From: an uncultured Collinsella sp.
GTDB taxonomy: Bacteria; Actinomycetota; Coriobacteriia; Coriobacteriales; Coriobacteriaceae
Direction of reading: 5' to 3'
Assembly (NCBI GenBank): GCA_900546105.1
Contig: URBP01000090.1
Span: forward strand, 1 to 7,716
DNA length: 7,716 bases
The position numbers and the translations under genes were made by a program. The stretch's first letter is position 1. The number at the start of each line of letters is the position of its first letter. Positions 1 through 6,492 of the stretch are shown here, piece by piece. The notes below the pieces were generated by a model that saw nothing but the letters and a program-made list of their open reading frames with translations, was not told the DNA's origin and made no database searches.

Positions 1-67
1 TGTTGCCGGCGGGCGCCGTTGTCTTGAAGACGAAATAGTCCGTTTTCCTCCGTCTCCAAGGGATCAT
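1..67 (-). other. Sequence downstream of galT; possible start of a further ORF, cut by the window edge
   Basis: On the minus strand the galT stop reads TAATG, so an ATG at 67-65 overlaps the stop. It opens a frame that stays open for all 22 codons to the window edge (beginning MIPWRRRKTD). Against a real gene: the frame uses AGA, CGG and AGG arginine codons unlike its neighbours, and I see no family motif. A GGAGG purine run at about 47-51 could instead serve a start codon beyond the edge. No convincing terminator hairpin with a T tract is visible here, so the gal transcript may continue into another gene. Too little sequence is present to decide. Confidence 0.15.
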
Positions 68-1695
68 TACAGTGAGTCGATAAAGCGCTGTTGGGCGGCG
101 CGGCCGGCTTCGTCCCACTTAAAGACGCCGGCGTTGTCGAGCACGTGGCCAAACACCACGCCGACCTCCTCGTGCAGGATGTCGATGGCGTTGTCCGCCG
201 TAAGCTCGTCGGCGCGGCGGGCATAGACGTCCTCGGCCCACGCGGCATGGCTGCGGCAAAGGTCGTCGCCCTCGAGCGCACTGGCAAGGTCGTAGCTGGT
301 ATCGGCTTTGGCTGCCAGCAGGTGCTCGCGGACAGCGCCGAGCTCGGGAACCAGGCGCGGCGGAAGAATAGCCAGGCCCATAACCTCGATCAGGCCGATG
401 TTCTCCTTCTTAATATGGTGATACTCGGCATGCGGGTGGAAAACGCCCAGCGGATGCTCGTCGGTCGTGATATTGCAGCGAAGCGCCAGGTAGGCCTCGT
501 AAATCTCGCCGCCGGCGTTGCCGCGGGAGTCGACGCGGCGAATGACGGGCGTCACGGTGTTGTGCGCCACGCCATCGGCTGTGTGCGCGATGACGCCAAC
601 AGACTCATCGCTCCACTCGCGCCAGGCGAGGATAATCTTCTCGGCGGCATCGAGCAGCTGAGCGCGGTCATGCGAGCGCAGACGCAGCACCGAGAGCGGC
701 CACTGCAGCACAGTGCCGGTGACCTGGTCAAAACCGGGCACGCTAAACTGCGAGACCTCGGCGGCATGCATCATGGGGAACTCGTGCGCGCCGCCCTGGA
801 AGTGGTCGTGCGACAGAATCGAGCCGCCCACGATGGGCAGGTCGGCGTTGGAGCCGATGAAGTAATGCGGGAACAGGTCCACAAAGTCGAGCAGGCAGGT
901 CAGGCCCTTGCGGTCGACGTGCATCGGACGATGCTCGGAGCTCATGGCAATGCAGTGCTCGTTAAAGTACGCGTACGGGCTGTACTGGAAGCCCCAGCGC
1001 TCGCCGTCGAGCTGGATGGGGATAACGCGCAGATTCTGGCGGGCGGGGTGAGCTCCGCCGTCGGCTGCGGCGGAGCGTCCGGGATAGCCCTCGTTTTCGA
1101 TGCAGAGCTGGCAGGCGGGATACTTCTCGCCCGTGTTCTTAGCTGCACCTGCCGCGGCGATATCGCGCGGGTCCTTCTCGGGCTTGGACAGGTTGATGGT
1201 GATCTCAAGATCGCCCCAGTTGGTGGGGGTGCTCCATTTGATGTTGCGCGCGATGGCGGCACGGCGCACGTAGCCGGCGTCGCAGCACAGGCCGTAGAAC
1301 CAGTCGGTCGCGGCGCGGGGCTCGTTGACGCCCATACGTCCGTTGAACTCCTCGTTTACAACCGAAGGCCTCGGCATGAGTACGCCCATGATGTGCATGG
1401 CGATGCGGTCGCGGCCCGACGCCGTGTCCTCGGCGGCACCGTTGGTAACGGCGGCCTCGGAAAGCGCGGCAAGCGTGCCCTCCAGGTCAAAGTCGGGGAG
1501 CGTATCGGGGTGCAAGAGCGAAATCTTCTCGGTCTTGAGCGCCCAAGCCATGTCGAGCGCGGGGCCCGTGGCGCCGATGCACTCCAAAATAGTGTTGTAT
1601 GCCCAGATGCGATCGTCCTGTCCGATCATCGATCGGTGGATGGCATATTCGATGAGGCTCTGTGCAGCCTCGCGCACGTCGGTCATTACAGCCAT
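67..1695 (-). CDS. galT: UDP-glucose--hexose-1-phosphate uridylyltransferase, type 2 (GalT)
   Basis: GalT carries out the UMP-exchange step of the Leloir pathway in the cytoplasm: galactose-1-phosphate plus UDP-glucose gives UDP-galactose plus glucose-1-phosphate. The product is 542 residues, longer than the E. coli type (about 350) and close to the type-2 form of Firmicutes and related gut bacteria. Visible family signatures are PACQLCIENEGYPGR at about 193-207, whose cysteines 195 and 198 may bind metal, and SILSHDHFQGG at about 292-302. In the HDHFQ core, His298 matches the nucleophilic histidine that becomes uridylylated. The ATG at 1695 overlaps the end of galK by 10 bases. An AAGGGGG sequence lies 10 bases upstream of it and 19 bases upstream of a second ATG at 1686, so I chose the first. 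Translation is probably coupled to galK. Regulation would come from the operators upstream of galK. Confidence 0.96.
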   Translation of the reverse strand: MAVMTDVREAAQSLIEYAIHRSMIGQDDRIWAYNTILECIGATGPALDMAWALKTEKISLLHPDTLPDFDLEGTLAALSEAAVTNGAAEDTASGRDRIAMHIMGVLMPRPSVVNEEFNGRMGVNEPRAATDWFYGLCCDAGYVRRAAIARNIKWSTPTNWGDLEITINLSKPEKDPRDIAAAGAAKNTGEKYPACQLCIENEGYPGRSAAADGGAHPARQNLRVIPIQLDGERWGFQYSPYAYFNEHCIAMSSEHRPMHVDRKGLTCLLDFVDLFPHYFIGSNADLPIVGGSILSHDHFQGGAHEFPMMHAAEVSQFSVPGFDQVTGTVLQWPLSVLRLRSHDRAQLLDAAEKIILAWREWSDESVGVIAHTADGVAHNTVTPVIRRVDSRGNAGGEIYEAYLALRCNITTDEHPLGVFHPHAEYHHIKKENIGLIEVMGLAILPPRLVPELGAVREHLLAAKADTSYDLASALEGDDLCRSHAAWAEDVYARRADELTADNAIDILHEEVGVVFGHVLDNAGVFKWDEAGRAAQQRFIDSL

Positions 1696-2891
1696 GCCGC
1701 GTAAGCCCCCTTGTCAGAGATGGCGTAGTGACGGGCAGAGCCCTCGCCCAGCCAGCCGTTCATCTTGGCAATGAAGGTGTCGACCAGATCGAGCGGCACG
1801 AAGGCCTGGATGGTGCCACCAAAGCCGCCACCGTGAATGCGAACGGCGCCGCGGCCGTCGAGCACGTGCTCGGCCAGCGCCAAGGCATACATGGAAGGCT
1901 GTTCAGGTCCCAGCTTGGCAACGACATTCTGCAGGTACATGGCAGAGCTGGCGCCGGACTCGCGCGTCAGGACCAGGAACTGGTCAATGTCGCCGGCGTT
2001 CAGGGCTGCCCAGCGCTTGTCGACCAGGCCGTTCTCGTACCAGTAGTGAACGGCGCGCAGGCAGGCGCGGTCGCCCAGCTTGGCGCGCAGCTCGGGGAGC
2101 TTGGCGTCAAAGTCGGCAATGTTTACCTCGCACAGGCGTGCCTTGCCAAACTCGGCGGCGACGTCTTGCATCTCGCGCGGAACGGCGGCGTAGTCGTCGG
2201 TAGCCGCCACATGGTCGGCGCCAACCTTAACGAGCACGAGCGAATAGCCGTGATCCTCAAAGTTGAGCTCGAGCTTCTGGGTTTTAGGCTGAGCCTGGTC
2301 CTCAAAGTCCATGTAGGCGAGGCCGCCCAGGCACACGGCGGCTTGGTCCATCAGACCGCAGGGCTTGCCGTAGTAGTTGTTCTCGGTGCGCTGGCTCATC
2401 TGGGCGAGCGCGACGGGCTCAATGGCGGGCGCGCCCCAGAGCGTCTCCATGGCGCGGCCGTACGCGGCCTCGACGGCGGCAGAGCTGGAAAGGCCGCCGC
2501 CCGAGGGGACGGAGCAGGTGAAGGCGAAGTCGAAGCCCTGGGGCTCAACGCCCAGAGCAGCGATTTCGTGGGCCATGCCGCGGACGAGGCTCGCGGACGT
2601 GCCCTTCTCGGACTCCTGAACGTCTAGCGTGTCGAGCGCGATCTCAAACGTGGGATAGCCCTCGTCGGCAACGCGGACCTTGTTGGAATCGGTTGCCACG
2701 GCAATGCCGTCAACGGCGACATCGAGCGAGCCGGCGATAACGTGGCCGCCCTCGTGGTCGGTGTGGTTGCCGCTGATCTCGGAGCGGCCGGGCGCGTGCA
2801 CATAGAGCACCTGGCGATCGCCGATGGGGCCAAACTCCTCCTCAAACAGCTTGGTGAGCGTGGCGAGTGTCTTTTCGTCGGGGGTGGTCAT
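1686..2891 (-). CDS. galK: Galactokinase (GalK), GHMP kinase family
   Basis: GalK phosphorylates galactose with ATP to give galactose-1-phosphate, the first committed step of the Leloir pathway; the product feeds GalT, encoded next. The protein is 401 residues, normal for the family. Visible motifs are the substrate signature APGRSEISGNHTDHEGG at about 33-49, the GHMP ATP loop PSGGGLSSSAA at 129-139, GLMDQAA at 179-185 with Asp182 as the likely catalytic base, and the C-terminal glycine motif RIHGGGFGGT at 351-360. The first motif has GNHTDH where E. coli-type enzymes have GEHTDY. The ATG at 2891 is preceded by AAAGGA at about 6 bases. An in-frame ATG at 2963 would add 24 residues, but they would be encoded across an operator and have no family similarity, so I rejected it. 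The stop overlaps the galT start. A LacI-type operator lies 44 bp upstream of the start codon. Confidence 0.96.
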   Translation of the reverse strand: MTTPDEKTLATLTKLFEEEFGPIGDRQVLYVHAPGRSEISGNHTDHEGGHVIAGSLDVAVDGIAVATDSNKVRVADEGYPTFEIALDTLDVQESEKGTSASLVRGMAHEIAALGVEPQGFDFAFTCSVPSGGGLSSSAAVEAAYGRAMETLWGAPAIEPVALAQMSQRTENNYYGKPCGLMDQAAVCLGGLAYMDFEDQAQPKTQKLELNFEDHGYSLVLVKVGADHVAATDDYAAVPREMQDVAAEFGKARLCEVNIADFDAKLPELRAKLGDRACLRAVHYWYENGLVDKRWAALNAGDIDQFLVLTRESGASSAMYLQNVVAKLGPEQPSMYALALAEHVLDGRGAVRIHGGGFGGTIQAFVPLDLVDTFIAKMNGWLGEGSARHYAISDKGAYAAWL

Positions 2892-2935
2892 GAGGGTCCT
2901 TTCTTTAGCGCATACTGACGAGTTTTCCGTCGTAG

Positions 2936-2949
2936 TGAGTACGTTAACA
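2936..2949 (+). promoter_or_regulatory. LacI-type operator O1 (galK-proximal)
   Basis: TGAGTACGTTAACA is the first of three sites sharing the 13-mer GAGTACGTTAACA. It is a 14-bp pseudo-palindrome with outer TG/CA and a central CG, the usual layout for LacI/GalR-family operators, where hinge-helix leucines insert at the central CpG. It lies 44 bp before the galK ATG, where bound repressor could block initiation or elongation. The repressor encoded divergently at 3230 is the natural candidate; binding itself is inferred. Confidence 0.8.
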
Positions 2950-2956
2950 ATCTGAA

Positions 2957-2986
2957 GCGGCATAAACTCAGCATCTACGATGCCGC
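2957..2986. repeat. Inverted repeat between operators O1 and O2
   Basis: GCGGCAT at 2957-2963 and ATGCCGC at 2980-2986 form a perfect 7-bp inverted repeat with a 16-base spacer. A competing inner repeat pairs GCATC (2971-2975) with GATGC (2979-2983). Its centre (2971.5) is close to the midpoint between O1 and O2 (2974.5). It could fold in a galK leader transcript, bind another regulator, or be chance. There is no T tract, so it is not an intrinsic terminator. Confidence 0.35.
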
Positions 2987-2999
2987 ACGTTACGGGCTA

Positions 3000-3013
3000 T
3001 GTTAACGTACTCA
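3000..3013 (-). promoter_or_regulatory. LacI-type operator O2 (inverted copy)
   Basis: The reverse complement reads TGAGTACGTTAACA, identical over 14 bp to O1 but in the opposite orientation. The O1 and O2 centres are 64 bp apart, close to six helical turns, so repressors on both sites would lie on roughly the same DNA face. That spacing suits cooperative binding or a small loop. No convincing -35/-10 pair for galK is readable around it, so its exact relation to the galK promoter is unknown. Confidence 0.8.
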
Positions 3014-3090
3014 TAACACAACACTTATCACTATTTGAGAATCTGGTAATCGGTAGAAATTCAGCCGTGAACGGTACTGCCGTATGGACT

Positions 3091-3096
3091 TATAAA
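3091..3096 (+). promoter_or_regulatory. Possible -10 element for the lacI-family gene
   Basis: TATAAA matches the -10 consensus at five of six positions. The best -35 at 17-bp spacing is TGAACG at 3068-3073, which is weak. Initiation would fall near 3103, about 20 bp before operator O3, so the encoded repressor could block its own transcription; the leader would be about 125 nt. The overlapping TTATAA (3090-3095) is self-complementary, so it could also serve leftward transcription to galK, although no good -35 is visible in that direction. Confidence 0.4.
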
Positions 3097-3122
3097 GCAG
3101 AAGAGATGCAGATAGAAAAAGT

Positions 3123-3136
3123 AGAGTACGTTAACA
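3123..3136 (+). promoter_or_regulatory. LacI-type operator O3 (repressor-gene proximal)
   Basis: This site carries the shared 13-mer GAGTACGTTAACA exactly at 3124-3136; the preceding base is A rather than T. It has the same orientation as O1. Its centre is 123 bp from O2 and 187 bp from O1. It sits just downstream of the candidate -10 of the repressor gene and 93 bp before its GTG, which fits negative autoregulation. Confidence 0.78.
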
Positions 3137-3229
3137 TGCGTCCGACGATAGCGGGCCTCGGCGCGGGATGTATTTCTGCCCGGGCCGGCATTCACGCTAT
3201 TCAGATCTCTCAAGGGTGAAGGTGATCCT

Positions 3230-4261
3230 GTGGCAAGGCGCCCGTCCAACGATACAGGCACGCGTCCGGTCTCCATGGCCGACGTCGCCCGCGCTGCTGG
3301 CGTTTCGCAGCAGACGGTTTCGCGCGTCGCCAACGGCTTGCCCAACGTTAACGAACAGACGCGCCAGCGCGTGCAGGCCGCTATGCAAGAGCTTGGCTTT
3401 CGTCCGAGTTATGCCGGTCGCTCGCTGCGCGACGGCCGTTACCATTCGGTCGGGCTGTGCGTCAACGATGTCACCAAGTTTGGGAACCTCTCAATGATCG
3501 ACGGCATCGCCAGCGCAGCTCGCGAGCATAACTGCGCCATCACGCTGGTCGAGATGTCCAAGACCGAGGAGTTTTCGCTTGCCGAGGCCACGCGTCGTAT
3601 GGCCGCGCTGCCCGTGGACGGTATCATCATCGGCATGAGTCGCATGGCGCCCGATTTTGAGACGTTCGATCCGTTGCCGGGCATTGGAACGGTCATCGTT
3701 ACCATGTACGCGCATCCGCGCGTGACCACGGTCGATTCCGACCATTACGGCTGCTCGCTATTGCTTATGGATCACCTGTTTGAGCTGGGGCACGAGCAGA
3801 TTCGCTATATTGGCGGCCCGTCGTTCTCGGTCGACGAGCAATTTCGTCGCGCCGGTTGGCAAGATACACTCGAGCGTAAACACATCGAGACGGTAGAGCC
3901 ACTCGAGGGCGACTGGTCTGCCAACAGCGGCTACGAGGCCGCTCGGTACTTGGCTGAGCACGACCGCACCATGACGGCGATTTACGCGGCAAACGACCAG
4001 ATGGCAAACGGCGCCATTGCCGCGCTGCGCGATAGCGGCTTGCGCGTGCCCGAGGACGTGAGCGTGGTGGGCGTCGATGACTCGCTCGACGACTTTGTCG
4101 CACATAACGAGCTCACGACCGTTCGATTCGATCTGCATCAGCGCGGGCGCGAGGTGTTCGAGCGCGCAGTTCCCAAGGCGGGGGCATCGGACAAAACCGT
4201 CGCCATTCGTATTCCCGGTCAGCTCATCGTTCGACACACCACGGCAGCGCCGCGCGCATAG
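3230..4261 (+). CDS. LacI/GalR-family transcriptional repressor, probable galactose regulator
   Basis: A DNA-binding repressor that probably controls the divergent galK-galT operon and itself. The 343 residues match the family's usual length. An N-terminal helix-turn-helix is clear at about 15-40 (SMADVARAAGVSQQTVSRVANG). A hinge follows at about 53-68 (ELGFRPSYAGRSL), with Leu66 in the place that inserts at the operator's central CG. The rest is a periplasmic-binding-protein-like ligand and dimerisation domain ending in the typical YAANDQMANGAIAALR at 252-267 and PEDVSVVGVDD at 274-284. The start is GTG, chosen because GAAGG lies 7 bases upstream; an ATG at 3275 would begin inside the helix-turn-helix. 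Three identical LacI-type operators in the adjacent control region support a local regulator. The inducer, galactose or a derivative, is inferred from context only. No intrinsic terminator follows it. Confidence 0.93.
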   Translation: MARRPSNDTGTRPVSMADVARAAGVSQQTVSRVANGLPNVNEQTRQRVQAAMQELGFRPSYAGRSLRDGRYHSVGLCVNDVTKFGNLSMIDGIASAAREHNCAITLVEMSKTEEFSLAEATRRMAALPVDGIIIGMSRMAPDFETFDPLPGIGTVIVTMYAHPRVTTVDSDHYGCSLLLMDHLFELGHEQIRYIGGPSFSVDEQFRRAGWQDTLERKHIETVEPLEGDWSANSGYEAARYLAEHDRTMTAIYAANDQMANGAIAALRDSGLRVPEDVSVVGVDDSLDDFVAHNELTTVRFDLHQRGREVFERAVPKAGASDKTVAIRIPGQLIVRHTTAAPRA

Positions 4262-4344
4262 TTTTCGCAGGTCAACGGCTCGGCGTTGCATATCAATAAC
4301 AATCGGTAAGGATGCCGGCAGATAGCCGTGACTATGAAGGCGAG

Positions 4345-4353
4345 TGCTATGAT
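4345..4353 (+). promoter_or_regulatory. Extended -10 promoter of fprA
   Basis: TGCTATGAT fits the extended -10 form TG-N-TATAAT, with the hexamer matching at five of six positions. No good -35 lies at normal spacing, which the extended motif can compensate for. Transcription would start near 4360, giving a leader of about 30 nt. The gap of 129 bp after the lacI-family gene has no visible terminator, so some read-through from upstream is possible. Confidence 0.6.
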
Positions 4354-4374
4354 AGACGGGTTCATTTGTCTATC
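4351..4374. promoter_or_regulatory. Perfect inverted repeat overlapping the fprA promoter, candidate operator
   Basis: GATAGAC (4351-4357) and GTCTATC (4368-4374) are exact inverted repeats separated by 10 bases. The left arm overlaps the last three bases of the -10 and the right arm abuts the fprA ribosome binding site (TAGGAGG, 4375-4381). Because transcription is predicted to start near 4360, the left arm would mostly lie outside the transcript. This favours a protein-binding operator over an RNA hairpin. The regulator is unknown. Confidence 0.5.
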
Positions 4375-4390
4375 TAGGAGGCTTTGCCTG

Positions 4391-5551
4391 ATGGAGATCA
4401 CCAAGGATATCCGCTACATTGGCGTTGACGATCATGACATCGACCTGTTCGAGGGCCAGTACGACGTGTCCGAGAACGGTATGGCATACAACAGCTACGT
4501 TATCTTGGGCGAGAAGATCGCTGTCGCCGATTCGGTCGATGGCGGATTTGTCGACGAGTGGCTCGGCAACCTCGAGACCGTACTCGACGGCCGCACGCCC
4601 GACTACCTGGTCATCCATCACATGGAGCCCGATCACTCCGCCGGCATCGCCGCCTTTATGGAGCGCTATCCCCAGGCGCAGATTGTGGCAAGCATGGGCG
4701 CCTTCCGCATGATGGTCAACTACTTTGGCACCGACTTCCCCGAGCGCAAGATGGTTGTCAAAGAGGGCGACGTGCTTGATCTGGGTGGCCACAGCCTGAC
4801 CTTTGTCGGCGCCCCCAACGTTCACTGGCCCGAGGTACTCTTCTCCTACGAGGCTACCGACAAGGTGCTCTTTAGTGCCGACGGCTTTGGCAAGTTTGGC
4901 GCCAACGACATCGAGGATCCGGAAGGGTGGGCCTGCGAGGCGCGCCGTTACTACTTTGGCATCGTGGGCAAGTTCGGCAAGTTTGTGCAGGCCGTGCTCA
5001 AGAAGGCCGCCGATTTGGACATCCAGATCATCTGCCCGCTTCATGGCCCCGTGCTGACCGAGAACCTGGGCTACTACCTCGACACCTACAACACCTGGTC
5101 GAGCTATCAGCCCGAGGACGAGGGCATCACCATTGCCTACGCGAGCGTCTACGGCCATCTGAAGGCTGCCGTTGAGGAGCTTGCATCTGCGCTCGAGGCT
5201 CGCGGCCAGAAGGTTTCCGTCTTTGACTTGGCTCGCGACGACATGGCCGAGGCCGTTGAGGATGCGTTCCGCTATGACCGTCTGGTACTCGCTTCCATCA
5301 CCTATCAGGGCGAGATCTTCCCATTCATGAGCACCTTTATCCATACGCTTGCCGAGCATGCCTACCAGAACCGTACGGTGGCGCTCGTCGAGGGCGGCTC
5401 CTGGGCGCCCGCAGCTGCCAAGATTATGACCAAGGAGCTCGAGGGTATGAAGGACATCACCCTGACGCAGAACAAGGTGACCGTCCTGGGTTCGCTCAAC
5501 GACGCCTCGCGCGCTCAGATCGAGGTTCTCGCCGACGAGCTTTCCAAGTAG
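4391..5551 (+). CDS. fprA: Flavodiiron protein (FprA family; O2/NO reductase)
   Basis: Flavodiiron proteins are cytoplasmic enzymes of anaerobes that reduce O2 to water and/or NO to N2O. The 386-residue product has an N-terminal metallo-beta-lactamase-like domain with the complete diiron ligand set: H77-x-E79-x-D81-H82 (HHMEPDHSAG), His145 in NVHWPEVLFSY, Asp164 in SADGFGKFG and His218 in CPLHGPV. A C-terminal flavodoxin-like FMN domain starts near 246 (ITIAYASVYGHL) and includes SITYQGEIFPFM at about 302-313 and GGSWAP at 335-340. There is no rubredoxin or flavin-reductase extension, so electrons must come from a separate partner, not encoded here. I chose the ATG at 4391 because TAGGAGG lies 9 bases upstream. 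An in-frame ATG at 4328 would put the promoter inside the gene. O2 versus NO preference cannot be read from sequence. The gene is a single unit ended by a strong terminator. Confidence 0.95.
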   Translation: MEITKDIRYIGVDDHDIDLFEGQYDVSENGMAYNSYVILGEKIAVADSVDGGFVDEWLGNLETVLDGRTPDYLVIHHMEPDHSAGIAAFMERYPQAQIVASMGAFRMMVNYFGTDFPERKMVVKEGDVLDLGGHSLTFVGAPNVHWPEVLFSYEATDKVLFSADGFGKFGANDIEDPEGWACEARRYYFGIVGKFGKFVQAVLKKAADLDIQIICPLHGPVLTENLGYYLDTYNTWSSYQPEDEGITIAYASVYGHLKAAVEELASALEARGQKVSVFDLARDDMAEAVEDAFRYDRLVLASITYQGEIFPFMSTFIHTLAEHAYQNRTVALVEGGSWAPAAAKIMTKELEGMKDITLTQNKVTVLGSLNDASRAQIEVLADELSK

Positions 5552-5573
5552 CGATATTTCGCTTTTAACGAAC

Positions 5574-5613
5574 AAAACCACCACAAAGGCATCTTTGTGG
5601 TGGTTTTTATTTT
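5574..5613. terminator. Rho-independent terminator, probably bidirectional (fprA and deoR-family gene)
   Basis: A 15-bp perfect stem pairs 5574-5588 (core ACCACCACAAAG) with 5593-5607 (core CTTTGTGGTGGT) around a GCAT loop. It is followed on the plus strand by TTTTTATTTT, a strong intrinsic terminator 22 bases after the fprA stop. On the minus strand the same hairpin begins a few bases after the stop at 5612-5614 of the convergent regulator gene and is followed by TTTTGTTCGTT, a weaker but usable T-rich tract. Confidence 0.93.
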
Positions 5614-6415
5614 AGCTGGTGGCGATGATGAGGGCCGGACGCGCGCTGCCGGTGGTCTCGGCGATTGAGGTGGCGACGGCATGATCGGGGTCGCGGTCCA
5701 TCACGATGGTGTTGACATCGGTCAGTTCGGCAAAGCGGTACATGCCTCGTCCGTTAACCTTGCTGTTGTCCATGAGGGCGACGCTTTGACGGGCGGCACC
5801 GACCATAGCCGCTTTGGTCTCGGCCATCTGCGGAAAGTCGGTCGTAAAGCCGCAGCCGGGAACAAAAGCGCCAGGGCACATGACGGCAAGATCGGCGTGG
5901 ACCATTTGGAGCGCCTGCATGGTAAGTGGACCGTACAGATAGCGATGACCTTTGCGCAGCGCCCCGCCCAGCATGACGACATCGACCGAGGGCATGCTCT
6001 CGTCGATGTAATCGGCAATGGTAATGTCGGCCGTGATAACGGTGATACCGTCGCGCTGATCGAGGAGCCGGACAAACTCGAGCGCGGTGGTGCCTGAGTC
6101 GACGAGCAGCGTGTCGCCGTCGTTGACGAGCTCGATGGCGCTTTGTGCGATGGCCTGCTTGGCGGCGACGTTGACGTTGATGCGGCGATCCTGCGTGGAG
6201 ACGGTTAGGCGTTTGTGGAGCGATACGGCGCCGCCATGCGTGCGGCGTAGCTTGCCTGCTTCGGCGAGCGCGTCCAGGTCGGCGCGGGCGGTGACGGAGG
6301 ACACGCCAAAGGTCTGGGCGATTTCTGCCACCTGCACCGAGGCGTTATGCTCGAGCATCTCCATGATGGCGGCACGACGCTCATCGGCGAAGGCTCGGGT
6401 TGTCGCATGGGCCAT
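5612..6415 (-). CDS. DeoR-family transcriptional regulator (sugar-phosphate sensing)
   Basis: A repressor-type regulator of sugar catabolism; family members release DNA when a phosphorylated sugar binds the C-terminal domain. The 267 residues fit the family. The N-terminal winged helix-turn-helix spans about 12-63: ERRAAIMEMLEH, then VAEIAQTFGVSSVTARADLDALAEAGKLRRTHGGA. The DeoR-type sensor domain shows LLVDSGTTALEF at about 103-114, MLGGALRKGHRYLYGP at 148-163 and LMDNSKV at 214-220. The recognition helix reads TARADL where TIRRDL is usual, a modest departure. The ATG at 6415 has GGAG about 5 bases upstream. The gene is divergent from the aldolase gene across an AT-rich gap with inverted repeats, so aldolase control and autoregulation are the likely roles. 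The effector is not predictable; a fructose or tagatose phosphate would fit the neighbour. Confidence 0.92.
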   Translation of the reverse strand: MAHATTRAFADERRAAIMEMLEHNASVQVAEIAQTFGVSSVTARADLDALAEAGKLRRTHGGAVSLHKRLTVSTQDRRINVNVAAKQAIAQSAIELVNDGDTLLVDSGTTALEFVRLLDQRDGITVITADITIADYIDESMPSVDVVMLGGALRKGHRYLYGPLTMQALQMVHADLAVMCPGAFVPGCGFTTDFPQMAETKAAMVGAARQSVALMDNSKVNGRGMYRFAELTDVNTIVMDRDPDHAVATSIAETTGSARPALIIATS

Positions 6416-6471
6416 AGCTGCTCCATTCTCACATTAATTTGCAGGAATTGTGTTGAATCTATTTTCGTTCA

Positions 6472-6492
6472 TTTTCTTTTTAAGTAAGAAAA
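6472..6492. promoter_or_regulatory. Inverted repeat TTTTCTT / AAGAAAA
   Basis: TTTTCTT (6472-6478) and AAGAAAA (6486-6492) are exact inverted repeats with a 7-base spacer. The site lies 57 bp upstream of the deoR-family start codon and overlaps the TAAGTAA repeat. It is a candidate operator, but low-complexity A/T sequence makes chance palindromes likelier here. Confidence 0.35.

Noticed and set aside
91..1704. A 537-codon open frame on the plus strand opposite galT
   Set aside because: It lies wholly antisense to a gene with clear GalT motifs, and its translation has no recognisable domains. Long antisense frames are expected in high-GC coding DNA.
1662..2627. A 321-codon plus-strand frame opposite galK
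   Set aside because: Antisense shadow of galK; repetitive Ala/Gly/Val/Leu composition and no family motif.
2892..2963. Twenty-four extra N-terminal residues on GalK from an ATG at 2963
   Set aside because: This stretch contains operator O1 and has no similarity to GalK N-termini. The ATG at 2891 has a well-placed Shine-Dalgarno sequence.
2980..3219. A 79-codon plus-strand ORF in the gal control region
   Set aside because: It crosses operators O2 and O3, lacks a ribosome binding site and has no recognisable features.
4328..4390. N-terminal extension of FprA from an ATG at 4328
   Set aside because: It would translate through the extended -10 and the palindrome. ATG 4391 has TAGGAGG at 9 bases and gives the expected family N-terminus.
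4370..5584. A 404-codon minus-strand frame opposite fprA
   Set aside because: Antisense shadow of fprA; it runs through the terminator and promoter and shows no motif.
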